Positions 29,363-36,926 of a stretch of DNA of 54,011 bases are shown here, piece by piece. This DNA is from Methylobacterium platani (GTDB lineage: Bacteria > Pseudomonadota > Alphaproteobacteria > Rhizobiales > Beijerinckiaceae), in NCBI RefSeq assembly GCF_001653715.1, contig NZ_LWHQ01000039.1:1-54011 (forward strand), in the 5' to 3' direction. How positions within the stretch are numbered: the stretch's first letter is position 1; each line of letters starts with the position of its first letter. The notes under the pieces were generated by a model. It was not told the origin of the DNA, did not search any database, and saw only the letters and a list, made by a program, of their open reading frames with translations. A program made the position numbers and the translations under genes.

Positions 29363-30022
29363 ATGAGCACCGAAACCCCGAATCGCATCGCGGAACTCCG
29401 CAAGCAGAAGCGCATGACGCAACAGCAGCTCGCTGAAGCGGTCGGAGCGCATTGGATTACAATATCCAAACTCGAAAGAGGAAAGATTGCGCTCACTTAC
29501 GAGTGGGCTGCTCGGATCGGCAAAGCTCTCGGCGTTGGTGAATTTGATATATACAAGAATAAGATTACCAGGAGAAACATATTTGTATCAGGCTATGTGC
29601 AAAATGGTGGAATAGGATATTTCTATAGCACTGCGGAGGGAAAAAGATATGAGCATCCGCTTGATATAGAAATTGATCTGTTCACTAGAGCTGAAACTAG
29701 TTGGTTTGTTATTGAAGATGATGCCGGCTTTCCATTCTTTCAAACAGGAGACGTTGTTCAAGTCACATGGCAGGACAACGACGCTGCAGACGATTTTATC
29801 AGCAGAATGTGTCTTGTTGGAGCCAAGGACAGGAGTGGATTGATTCTAGGGTTTCTTTCGAGAGGGAAAAATATTGGTACATACGACGTAAATGTGGTTG
29901 GAGGCAGCGTTGTAAAAGATATTATTATTGAGGAATTAGGTTTTATATCGATGGCACTATTCAACGCTGCTGTATTTGACGAAGGAGGGCCGGTGGCACC
30001 GGAGTGGGTCCCAGATTCATAG
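29363..30022 (+). CDS. CI-like repressor with degenerate S24/LexA-like C-terminal domain
   Basis: This is a 219-residue protein. Residues 8-60 are an XRE helix-turn-helix (RIAELRKQKRMTQQQLAEAV, then WITISKLERGKIAL). Residues about 75-190 resemble the LexA/S24 fold: GYVQNGGIGYF, WFVIEDDAGFPFFQTGDVVQ. Where S24 proteases have G-D-S-M-x-P the sequence is DDAGFPF, so the nucleophilic Ser is missing. The gene is flanked on both sides by its probable operators; its stop codon lies inside operator 3. It maintains lysogeny. The gene is markedly AT-rich relative to its neighbours. Confidence 0.85.
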   Translation: MSTETPNRIAELRKQKRMTQQQLAEAVGAHWITISKLERGKIALTYEWAARIGKALGVGEFDIYKNKITRRNIFVSGYVQNGGIGYFYSTAEGKRYEHPLDIEIDLFTRAETSWFVIEDDAGFPFFQTGDVVQVTWQDNDAADDFISRMCLVGAKDRSGLILGFLSRGKNIGTYDVNVVGGSVVKDIIIEELGFISMALFNAAVFDEGGPVAPEWVPDS

Positions 30023-30035
30023 CCGATCGGCTATG
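30018..30035. promoter_or_regulatory. Repressor operator 3 (CATAGCCGATCGGCTATG)
   Basis: A perfect 18-base palindrome at the 3' end of the repressor gene, just upstream of the -35 of the rightward promoter. Confidence 0.8.
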
Positions 30036-30040
30036 AGTGC

Positions 30041-30070
30041 TTGACGGTGATTTAGCCGCATGGCTATATT
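30041..30070 (+). promoter_or_regulatory. Rightward promoter with operator 4 in spacer
   Basis: TTGACG (30041-30046), an 18-base spacer and TATATT (30065-30070). The spacer holds TAGCC-GCAT-GGCTA (30053-30066), operator 4. The spacing and operator placement mirror those of the Cro-side promoter. It would transcribe the leader ORF, the antirepressor and probably the operon beyond. Confidence 0.72.
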
Positions 30071-30107
30071 TCTCTGTCGCCTCCTGTTGAGGCGCTGGAG
30101 GCCGCCC

Positions 30108-30200
30108 GTGCTGCCCAACCTCACACCCTTCGTCCCCATCCTCGCCGTGGCCGCACTCCGGTGCGCCGACCATGCGCTCACCCGACAGATGGAGGGTTGA
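30108..30200 (+). CDS. 30-residue ORF upstream of the antirepressor
   Basis: GTG at 30108 follows GGAGG with a perfect 7-base spacer. The peptide begins MLPNLTPFVPILAVAALRCA and ends just before the antirepressor start; its last codons overlap the GGAGGG used by that gene. It may be a small membrane peptide or a coupling leader. Confidence 0.42.
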   Translation: MLPNLTPFVPILAVAALRCADHALTRQMEG

Positions 30201-30203
30201 GAG

Positions 30204-31013
30204 ATGGGAGCGCTCACCACCTTCGATTTCGAGACTAAGCCGCTGCGCTTGGTCGACCGGAACGGCGAGAGCTGGTTCGTCGCCACCGACGCTGCGGCGA
30301 TCCTCGGTCAGCGGGACGCTGAGAAGCTGACCCGCACGCTCGACGATGACGAGAAGGGTACCCACACGGTGGGTACCCTTGGAGGCGAGCAGACGGTCGC
30401 CATCATCAGCGAGGCGGGCCTGTATCGAGCCATCCTCCAGCGCCGGGCGACGAACTCTGTCCCGGCCGAGATCCGGCAGGCCATTACCCGCTTCCAGCGC
30501 TGGGTCTTCCATGACGTGCTGCCGAGCCTCCGCCGGACCGGCACATACGCGCCGGCCGAGCCCTCCGATGCGCCCGGGGTCGCCACCGCCTTCCGCTCCT
30601 ACTTCACCATCGGCGAGCTGATCGGCCTCGACCGCAACCAAGCGGCTTTGGCAGCCAACCGCGCGACGCGGACCACCACCGGCATCGATCCGCTGGCACT
30701 GATGGGCGCGACCCATCTCCTGGCGCCGCAGCAGGCCCCGCTTCTCACCCCGACCGACCTCGGCAAGGAAATCGGCGGCCTCTCGGCCATCGCGACCAAC
30801 AACATGCTAGCCGAGCGCGGCTTCCAGGAGGGGCGGCGCGACGCCAAGGATCGGCCCTACTGGGTTCCGACCGCCGCGGGCGAGCGCTTCGCCGTCTTCC
30901 TCGACACGAGCAAGAAGCATTCGGACGGCACGCCGGTGCGCCAGCTTAAGTGGTCGGCCGACATCGTCGCCGCCCTGCGCGAGGCTACTGCGGCCGACGC
31001 GCCCGTAGCCTGA
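30204..31013 (+). CDS. Bro-N family phage antirepressor
   Basis: This is a 269-residue protein with GGAGGG 7 bases before the ATG. The Bro-N domain spans about residues 5-115: LVDRNGESWFVATDAAAILG, DDDEKGTHTVGTLGG, IISEAGLYRAILQRR and WVFHDVLPSLRRTGTY are its hallmarks. The C-terminal half contains a second DNA- or protein-binding part (LTPTDLGKEIGGLSAIATNN, WVPTAAGERF). Such proteins relieve repression or bind DNA directly. It is transcribed from the repressor-controlled promoter at 30041. Confidence 0.9.
   Translation: MGALTTFDFETKPLRLVDRNGESWFVATDAAAILGQRDAEKLTRTLDDDEKGTHTVGTLGGEQTVAIISEAGLYRAILQRRATNSVPAEIRQAITRFQRWVFHDVLPSLRRTGTYAPAEPSDAPGVATAFRSYFTIGELIGLDRNQAALAANRATRTTTGIDPLALMGATHLLAPQQAPLLTPTDLGKEIGGLSAIATNNMLAERGFQEGRRDAKDRPYWVPTAAGERFAVFLDTSKKHSDGTPVRQLKWSADIVAALREATAADAPVA
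30354..30380 (+). repeat. Perfect inverted repeat inside the antirepressor gene
   Basis: AAGGGTACCCAC (30354-30365) and GTGGGTACCCTT (30369-30380) with a 3-base centre give a 12-base-pair stem in the mRNA. It encodes the conserved EKGTHTVGTL motif, so protein constraint may explain part of it. Confidence 0.6.
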
Positions 31014-31127
31014 TCCTCTTCTTCCCAGTTCCCGCCCTCGTCGGCTGAGAGCCGGCCCGGACGGGTCACCCCGCGGGTCATCACGCCCGCATTCTTCCCA
31101 CACAGCCAGACCCATCAGGAGGCTGCC

Positions 31128-32330
31128 ATGCTTCACGTCCCCGGTATGCCCGAAGGCGTTCACGTTTCATTCTCGCCGGAGCACCTGCCGGTGTCGTCTC
31201 CGGCCCAGCCGGAGCGCTACACCCCGCTGGCACTTGTTGGAGCCGGCACGCCGTCGAAGGAACTGACCGCGCTCCTCGACGCGCACGAGATGGCCTACGG
31301 CTATGCCCTCTACACCGAGGCCTACGGCCTGCCGGACCTGTCCGAGCGGCGGCAGGCCGAGGAGGAGGCTTTCCGGGCGCTGCTGCACACGCCGTTGCAG
31401 TCGGACGCGGACCGCGCCGCCTACGCCGCGGCCGTCATCTCGCGGCAGATGCACTCCCTCGGGGACGGCGTCATCAGCGGTCGGGATCATCCGCTCGCGG
31501 TTGCCTACCGGAACATCCGCCTCGGCGAGCACGCCCGGGAGCCGGAAGCGATGCGCCACGTCGGGCGCAAGGCCGAACGTGTCGAGGATCCGATCCTCGC
31601 AGCGATCGATGCGCACCGCGCCGCCTATGCCGCCTGGCACCTGCTCATGCTCGCCTGGAGCGATACGCTCGCCGGTACGCCGGAATACGAAGCAGCGGAG
31701 ACGATTGGCGCCACGGCCCGCCTGCGCGAGCGCGATGCCTTCCGCGCGATCCTAACGACCCGCCCGACCACCCCGGCCGGCTTCGCGGCCCTCGCCTCCT
31801 ACCTGCCGGACGTGATGCGCCAATCCAACCCCGACACGGAAGCGGAGGCGCTTGCCGCGCTTGATGCTTTGCGCGCCGGTGTGATGTCCCTCCGGCTTGA
31901 GGCCGCCAGCGCCGACCCCGTAGCCACTGCCGAAGCACGCTCGAAGACTGACAACGTCGACCTCGCCCGCCTCTCGGCCGAACAAATCGACCTGTCAGCC
32001 CTCGACGTGTTCCAGCTTTCAGGGCTGTTCGAGGCGTATCAAGTCGCAAGATTTTCGTGGGAAGGTGTTGAACAACGCCCGTACAGCTTCGAACGAGGGA
32101 CAGATCGTCTCCGTCACCTGACGGATTTGGGCAAGATTGCAAGGTTCGAGGAAGAGCGCGCTTCTTGGATCATGCACCGGCTTGAGCAAGAAATCGTGAG
32201 CCGGAAGCCGGAGGACGAAGAGCAGCGCGACGAAATCCTGATGGTCCGCACGCAACAGGAATTCCGGTGCAACGCGCGCATCCACGACAACGCGCTGCTG
32301 GTCGACATCGCACGCGACTGGACGGTCTGA
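31128..32330 (+). CDS. Hypothetical phage protein built of repeated helical modules
   Basis: This is a 400-residue protein with AGGAGG 6 bases before the ATG. It contains at least two related helical modules: LLDAHEMAYGYALYTEAYG...EEAFRALLHTPLQSDADR (about 48-105) and AIDAHRAAYAAWHLLMLAW...RDAFRAILTTRPTTPAGFAA (about 160-225), and perhaps a third degenerate one near 305-360 (LFEAYQVARFSWEG). The same module recurs in genes at 32711 and 33648. It is the first large gene after the antirepressor. The function is unknown. Confidence 0.75.
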   Translation: MLHVPGMPEGVHVSFSPEHLPVSSPAQPERYTPLALVGAGTPSKELTALLDAHEMAYGYALYTEAYGLPDLSERRQAEEEAFRALLHTPLQSDADRAAYAAAVISRQMHSLGDGVISGRDHPLAVAYRNIRLGEHAREPEAMRHVGRKAERVEDPILAAIDAHRAAYAAWHLLMLAWSDTLAGTPEYEAAETIGATARLRERDAFRAILTTRPTTPAGFAALASYLPDVMRQSNPDTEAEALAALDALRAGVMSLRLEAASADPVATAEARSKTDNVDLARLSAEQIDLSALDVFQLSGLFEAYQVARFSWEGVEQRPYSFERGTDRLRHLTDLGKIARFEEERASWIMHRLEQEIVSRKPEDEEQRDEILMVRTQQEFRCNARIHDNALLVDIARDWTV

Positions 32331-32333
32331 CCG

Positions 32334-32714
32334 ATGCCGAGCGCCATCGCTCTCCAGATCCGGCAGCCTCGCGCTGCCGGCCCCACCGGGCTCGCCCTCC
32401 CTCCGCTCCATCCGGCCACCGCGTGGGCCGGCCTACCGCCCGAGACCCGGGACGCCCTCGGCACCACGCTGGTCGACCTCGTGTTCCAGGACTTCCTCTC
32501 GGGAGCCGCCTACGCCGAGGAGGACCGCGTGCTCACGGATGATGGCGAGCGCAGCACCGCCATCGAGCGGGCCGAGCGTCTGCTGAACCGGATCTACGAC
32601 GACGTCGCCGCCGCCCTGCCGACGCTGTTCGGCCCGGCCGGCGAGAACCCGGCTTGGGTCGAGGACTACCGCGCTGGCCGCCTGACCATCTCGAACGAAG
32701 GGGTGCTGTCGTGA
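32334..32714 (+). CDS. Hypothetical phage protein
   Basis: This is a 126-residue protein starting 3 bases after the upstream stop. An N-terminal Pro/Ala-rich part leads to TLVDLVFQDFLSGAAYAEED and a helix (ERAERLLNRIYDDVAAALPT). It overlaps the next gene by 4 bases (GTGA). No family was recognised; the tight packing supports a real operon gene. Confidence 0.65.
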   Translation: MPSAIALQIRQPRAAGPTGLALPPLHPATAWAGLPPETRDALGTTLVDLVFQDFLSGAAYAEEDRVLTDDGERSTAIERAERLLNRIYDDVAAALPTLFGPAGENPAWVEDYRAGRLTISNEGVLS

Positions 32715-33181
32715 ACGCCTCTGAGACCAACGCCGATCCGCACGTTGCCTGCCGGCACCGCCTCCTGACCGCGTATGCCTGGTTCGTGGCTGCCCGGCCG
32801 ATCGAGGGGAGTTCGAATCCCACCTCTTCCGCCCATCATGCGGCGCAGGCGGTGAACAGCGCAAAGCGTCGGGAGGTCGCTCGCATCTTCGCCTTGCCCG
32901 CTCCTGAGACGCTGGACGGCCTGCGCGTCTTCGGCTTGGCCCTGGCGCTGTCGCTTGAGGGGACCTCCGTCGAGGGCGACACCGATGTTGCGGCCGCCTG
33001 CGCCATCCTCAGCGCCACCCAGGAGAAGCTGCCGCCGGGGTTTATCGGCTTCGGCGACGAGCCGGACTACGATGACCGTGACCGAGCGGCCTGGACCGGC
33101 AGCGGCTCGCTGCCCGCCTGGGCCCAGGCCGGCAAGGCTGCGCCGGATGATGCCGACTTCCTGGTGGAGGCACGGGCATGA
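32711..33181 (+). CDS. Hypothetical phage protein with one helical module
   Basis: The protein has 156 residues from GTG 32711. The segments CRHRLLTAYAWFVAARPIEG and EVARIFALPAPETLDGLRVF, with FGLALALSLEG, resemble the helical module of the 31128 and 33648 products. The C-terminus is acidic (GDEPDYDDRDRAAW). It overlaps both neighbours by 4 bases. The function is unknown. Confidence 0.65.
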   Translation: MNASETNADPHVACRHRLLTAYAWFVAARPIEGSSNPTSSAHHAAQAVNSAKRREVARIFALPAPETLDGLRVFGLALALSLEGTSVEGDTDVAAACAILSATQEKLPPGFIGFGDEPDYDDRDRAAWTGSGSLPAWAQAGKAAPDDADFLVEARA

Positions 33182-33651
33182 ACGCGATCGGTCGCATTCC
33201 GCCCACCCGCGGCCTCGTCGGGATCGACGTCCTGCTGATCGAGGGGCGCGTCATCCACCTCGACGACATCCCGACCGCCGAGGAGGGGCGGCAACTGCTG
33301 GCGGTCCTCGACGGCGAGATTGCCCGGATCGAAGACCAGCTGTCCGTCGCCGATCTGCGCGGCGGGGACCCGGAGTGGCGCCGGCGCGCCACCACTGCGC
33401 ACAAACGCAAGCGCCGGATTCGCCCTCGGCTACAGGAGCGGATCGGCACACTGCGGCGGGCCGAGCGGGATCAAGCGCATGCCGCCGACACCCTGGCCGC
33501 CACCTCCGCCAAGGACGGCCGGCGGCGTGCCTTCATCCTCGCCGCCCAGCAGCTACTGAGCCACGAGGTCGTGACGGAGGTCTGGGCGCGAGCGGCAGAA
33601 CTGAAGCCCGACCTGTTCATGGACGGCGTACCGGAAGGGGGCCGGGCATGA
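33178..33651 (+). CDS. Hypothetical phage protein
   Basis: This 157-residue protein begins MNAIGRIPPTRGLVGIDVLL. It has an N-terminal beta part followed by long helices rich in Arg/Ala (GEIARIEDQLSVADLRGG, HKRKRRIRPRLQERIGTLRR), possibly a coiled coil. It overlaps neighbours on both sides by 4 bases, so the operon is translationally coupled. No family was recognised. Confidence 0.65.
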   Translation: MNAIGRIPPTRGLVGIDVLLIEGRVIHLDDIPTAEEGRQLLAVLDGEIARIEDQLSVADLRGGDPEWRRRATTAHKRKRRIRPRLQERIGTLRRAERDQAHAADTLAATSAKDGRRRAFILAAQQLLSHEVVTEVWARAAELKPDLFMDGVPEGGRA

Positions 33652-34361
33652 CGTCGCCCGATCCCATTCTCGCGGCGATTACCGCACACTGCGCTGCCTA
33701 CGACGCATTCCAGGTCGCGCCCGAGGGCGAGGCCTCTATCCTCGCCGAGGAGGGATACCGAGGGGCTGGTGACCTCCTGGTCACGACAGCGTGCACCACG
33801 GCCACCGGCGCGCTGAAGCTCCTCGAGCATCTCCGCTGGTGGCTTGCCGACGAGGCCGAGTTCGCCGACGCCCACCAGCCGACCTACGGGGCCGCCGCGG
33901 TCCGCGTCGCCGATCTCACGATGCTCGCCTGCGCGTGTTGGCCGACGGAAACGCTAAGCCAAGATCCGATCCACCGGGCCATCGCCACTGCCGAGGCCGC
34001 GGAGGCGGCCCACTCCGCCGCGCTGTCGGGCCTCGACGAGAACGACGACGTGCAGATGCGGCACGCCAACGCTGCAGCCGATGCAAGCTCCGCAGCCTTC
34101 GAGGCGCTGACAACGGTCACACCCACCACCCGGGCCGGGCTGTTCGCCCTGGCTGAATTCTATGCCCGGGAGAGCGAGGAGTTCGAGCCGATGTGCGCGG
34201 GTGGTCAGTACCTGCAGCACCTCGCAACCGCCCTGAGGGGGAGTGAATCCACAACCTTGATTTCAGGCTTCCCGACGTCGAAAGCTCCATCGAACCAACA
34301 GCTTGTCTGCCTGATTCCACGAGCGGTCGCACAGGCCTCCATGACGGCGAGCGCGCAGTGA
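33648..34361 (+). CDS. Hypothetical phage protein with two helical modules
   Basis: The protein has 237 residues from ATG 33648 (the longer upstream frame is a shadow of the preceding gene). It begins MTSPDPILAAITAHCAAYDA and contains SSAAFEALTTVTPTTRAGLF with ALAEFYA, matching the module ending of the 31128 product (FRAILTTRPTTPAGFAALASYL). The last about 40 residues differ in character (TTLISGFPTSKAPSNQQLVC). The function is unknown. Confidence 0.65.
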   Translation: MTSPDPILAAITAHCAAYDAFQVAPEGEASILAEEGYRGAGDLLVTTACTTATGALKLLEHLRWWLADEAEFADAHQPTYGAAAVRVADLTMLACACWPTETLSQDPIHRAIATAEAAEAAHSAALSGLDENDDVQMRHANAAADASSAAFEALTTVTPTTRAGLFALAEFYARESEEFEPMCAGGQYLQHLATALRGSESTTLISGFPTSKAPSNQQLVCLIPRAVAQASMTASAQ

Positions 34362-34392
34362 TGAACCCCGAACCTGAAGAGCATCGCATCCG

Positions 34393-34638
34393 ATGAGGAC
34401 GCAGTCCGCGATCCCGGGCATGAGCCGGCGCCTCCTGACGCTGACCGAGGCGGCGGACTACTGCCGCTGCACGGTCCCGGTGTTCGAGCGGGCCTGTCCC
34501 GTCACGCCGATCGCGCTGGGCGATCGGATAGATCGTCGCCTGCTGCGCTACGACGTCCTCGCACTGGACGAGTGGATCGACATGGCCGGCGGGCGCACCG
34601 CGAAGGCCGACACCCAGGACTGGCTCGCCAAGCTCTAA
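34393..34638 (+). CDS. Excisionase-like helix-turn-helix protein
   Basis: This is an 81-residue protein; an alternative start at 34423 gives MSRRLLTLTEAADYCRCTVP. LTLTEAADYCRC-x5-FERAC is the winged helix motif of AlpA/Xis-type proteins, followed by LLRYDVLALDEWIDM, which is typical of the pattern in which the protein orients for integrase. It ends 3 bases before the integrase start. It is a likely directionality factor for excision. Confidence 0.75.
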   Translation: MRTQSAIPGMSRRLLTLTEAADYCRCTVPVFERACPVTPIALGDRIDRRLLRYDVLALDEWIDMAGGRTAKADTQDWLAKL

Positions 34639-34641
34639 GCC

Positions 34642-35706
34642 ATGACCACTCGGATGCCGCTGCGCGGCGTGAAGCGGTTCTTCGAGCCGAAGGCCGGAAA
34701 GACCTATGCGTATCACCGCGCGAGCGGAACGCCCATCAAGGCGGAGTGGGGCACCCCCGCTTTCGCCGTCGAACTCGACAAGGCGGAGCGCGCGTGGCGC
34801 GAGAAGAAGGTGCAGGACGGCACCTTCGGCCACCTGATCGACCAGTACCGCGCCGCACCGGAATTCACCCGCCTGAAACAGCGTACCCGGGCCGACTACG
34901 ACAAGGTGTTCGACTTCCTCGAGCCGCTGCGGGCGATGCCTCTCGACCGGCTGGATCGGCCGTTCATGGTCGGTCTGCGCAACAAGGCCTATGCGAAGCA
35001 CAAGCGGCGATTCGCGAACTACGTCGTGCAGGTGCTCTCGCGGGCCTGCGGCATCGGGATCGGGCTGGGGCTGCTGAAGGAGAACCCGGTCGATCACGTC
35101 GAGAAGGTGCGCAAGGCGACTGGCGAGAAGAGCCTGAACCGGCCCTGGACCTCGGCGGAGCGCGACGTGGTGCTCGCCGAGGTGCCGGCGCCGTTGCGGG
35201 GCCCGTTCGCGATGATGCGTTACCTCGGCGTGCGGCTCGGCGACGTGCGCGGGATGCGGCGCGATGCCTACCAGGACGGAATGATCTCGTTCGTCACCGG
35301 CAAGGGAGCGGTGGAGGTCACGGTGCCGTGCCCGGAGCCGCTGGCCCGGATCCTCGAGGCGCAGCCGGAGCACGCCACGCACCTGTTCTGCAGCTCGGAC
35401 GGATCGCCGTGGTCAGAGGGCGGGTTTCACGCGAGCTGGCGCCGGGTGCGGCTGCGCCTGGAGAAGGAAGGGAAGGTCAAGCCCGGGCTGACACCTCACG
35501 GGCTCCGGCACTCGGTGGCGACGGACCTGCGCGAGCTCGGCAAGACCGAGCGCGAGATCGCCGACATCCTGGGTCAGAGGACAACCTACGCGGTCCCGAC
35601 CTATGCCCGGAGCGCGGACATGCGGCGCTCGAACAAGCGCGTGATCGACGATCTGTATGGGGAGAAGGAGGGCCCTGACGGGGAGGGCGGAGCGCCCGAT
35701 CGCTGA
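34642..35706 (+). CDS. int: Tyrosine recombinase (phage integrase)
   Basis: This is a 354-residue protein. The N-terminal arm-binding part is followed by a core-binding domain (TFGHLIDQYRAAPEFTRLKQ) and a catalytic domain: Arg in YLGVRLGDVRGM, Lys in TGKGAVEV, HGLRHS (His-x-x-Arg), and the Tyr nucleophile in VPTYARSAD. The usual LGH is LGQ, a substitution found in other active members. It catalyses integration at the adjacent tRNA-Gln gene. Confidence 0.94.
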   Translation: MTTRMPLRGVKRFFEPKAGKTYAYHRASGTPIKAEWGTPAFAVELDKAERAWREKKVQDGTFGHLIDQYRAAPEFTRLKQRTRADYDKVFDFLEPLRAMPLDRLDRPFMVGLRNKAYAKHKRRFANYVVQVLSRACGIGIGLGLLKENPVDHVEKVRKATGEKSLNRPWTSAERDVVLAEVPAPLRGPFAMMRYLGVRLGDVRGMRRDAYQDGMISFVTGKGAVEVTVPCPEPLARILEAQPEHATHLFCSSDGSPWSEGGFHASWRRVRLRLEKEGKVKPGLTPHGLRHSVATDLRELGKTEREIADILGQRTTYAVPTYARSADMRRSNKRVIDDLYGEKEGPDGEGGAPDR

Positions 35707-35723
35707 ACAGGTCCCTAGGTCAG

Positions 35724-35745
35724 GTGTCTAGAGCATGTGTCTAGA
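35724..35745. repeat. Direct repeat GTGTCTAGA x2
   Basis: Copies at 35724-35732 and 35737-35745 with a 13-base period, between the integrase stop and the tRNA. The place suits integrase arm-type or excisionase binding sites. Confidence 0.45.
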
Positions 35746-35805
35746 ACAGCGACGAGGGGCCCACGGATGGGGACGATTTAATCGCTAAGTGCCTGAAGAA
35801 TAAGG

Positions 35806-35879
35806 TGGCTGGGGGACGTGGATTCGAACCACGACTAACGGAGTCAGAGTCCGCTGTTCTACCGTTAAACTATCCCCCA
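35806..35879 (-). tRNA. tRNA-Gln (anticodon CUG), prophage attachment site
   Basis: On the minus strand, TGGGGGA pairs with TCCCCCA; discriminator G and an encoded CCA follow. The anticodon arm is GCGGA-CTCTGAC-TCCGT with anticodon CTG. The T arm contains GGTTCGAATCC. The 3' end faces the prophage, so integration regenerated an intact tRNA and the second attachment copy should lie beyond the left window edge. Confidence 0.95.
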
Positions 35880-36369
35880 ACGAGGCGCTGCGTGCGAAGG
35901 ACCAGAGGAGTTATCCGTCCGTCCGGGGTGGCACGTCACCGCCTCGGGTGAGGTGCAGATAGGCCGGTTCGCCGGGCCGGTCAAGGCTTTCTTGCGCGGC
36001 CGCCGCGGATCGGCGGAGCGGCGGGATCGTGGGCGGGGAGGGCCGGCTTCGGGAGCGGAACTCGCGCGTCGCCGGGCCGGTCGTCCGGAAGGTTTCGACC
36101 GGCGGCCGATCGGCCGCTCCGGTCTCGCCGTTCGCGCCTGAAGGCTGAGACGGGGACGGGTGCGGTGCAACGGGCGCGGCACGGGCCGCGTCACCAACGA
36201 AGCGACCGCCGGCGCCGCCAAGAAATCCGGGACGGCCAAGCCATAGTGCGGACGCGATACACAGGATTTCCTTGAAAACTGCACGGTTTCACTTGATGAA
36301 GCGATGATTTTCCCGATATGCCGGGACGACTCGGATCGTGCCGGGTTGCTCAGATCGGGATGGAACCTC
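35880..36369. other. Intergenic region between tRNA-Gln and mucR
   Basis: No supported gene is present. Frames here are Arg/Pro-rich shadows. The last about 100 bases are more AT-rich (ATACACAGGATTTCCTTGAA, CACTTGATGAAGCGATGATT), consistent with a MucR-family promoter that is autoregulated, but no precise -35/-10 is claimed. Confidence 0.5.
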
Positions 36370-36912
36370 GTGTCGGACGTCAACCTCGAGCAGCAGTCTG
36401 AGTTCGTCGGCCTCGCGGCCGATATCGTCTCGTCCTATGTCGCGAACAACAATCTGCAGATCGCCGAGCTGCCGGGATTGATCGCGTCGGTGCACGCCTC
36501 CCTGGCGGCGCTCAGCCAGCCGCCGGTGCCGGCGGTCGAGGAGACCCGGGCGACGGCGGCGCAGATCCGCAAGTCGGTCACGCCCGATCACCTGATCAGC
36601 TTCGTCGACGGCAAGCCCTACCGCTCGCTCAAGCGCCACCTCACCTCGCAGGGCCTGACCCCGGCCGATTACCGCCAGAAGTTCGGCCTGCCGCACGATT
36701 ACCCGATGGTCGCGGCGAGCTACGCCGCCCAGCGCTCGGCGCTCGCCAAGAGCCTGGGGCTGGGCCAGCGGCGGCGCGATGCGGCGGCCCAAGTCGCTGC
36801 TGACCAAGTCGCTGCGGCCCACGTCACGGCGGCCGAGCCGGAGCCCGCTCCCGCCGCGGCGGAGGAGAAGCCCGCGCCGCGCCGGCGCGCGCGCAAGGCC
36901 GCGGCCGAGTAG
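36370..36912 (+). CDS. Ros/MucR family transcriptional regulator (host)
   Basis: The protein has 180 residues from GTG 36370, chosen because the phage homologue also begins with MSD and the same helix (FVGLAADIVSSYVANNNLQI). The DNA-binding part reads IRKSVTPDHLISFVDGKPYR, SLKRHLTSQGLTPADYRQKF, YPMVAASYAAQRSALAKSLG. As in the phage copy the first zinc-finger Cys is Ser. The C-terminus adds an Ala/Arg-rich tail of about 50 residues (PRRRARKAAAE). MucR proteins globally control surface and symbiosis-type genes. Confidence 0.92.
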   Translation: MSDVNLEQQSEFVGLAADIVSSYVANNNLQIAELPGLIASVHASLAALSQPPVPAVEETRATAAQIRKSVTPDHLISFVDGKPYRSLKRHLTSQGLTPADYRQKFGLPHDYPMVAASYAAQRSALAKSLGLGQRRRDAAAQVAADQVAAAHVTAAEPEPAPAAAEEKPAPRRRARKAAAE

Positions 36913-36926
36913 GATGGGCGAGTAGG

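Larger units (their letters stand above)
1..35805. mobile_element. Lambda-like siphovirus prophage (left end outside window)
   Basis: A continuous block of phage genes (head, tail, replication, immunity, integration) ends in a tyrosine integrase about 100 bases from a tRNA-Gln gene, the usual attachment site for such integrases. The right boundary is placed at the 3' end of the tRNA. The left boundary is not visible because the window starts inside the tail-tip gene. No lysis gene is seen, so those genes presumably lie to the left. No structural gene looks broken, so the prophage may be functional, but this cannot be judged without the missing end. Confidence 0.93.

Noticed and set aside
35865..36383. 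172-codon minus-strand ORF over the tRNA and mucR upstream region
   Set aside because: It runs into the tRNA gene, is Arg/Pro/Ser-rich, and has no family resemblance.
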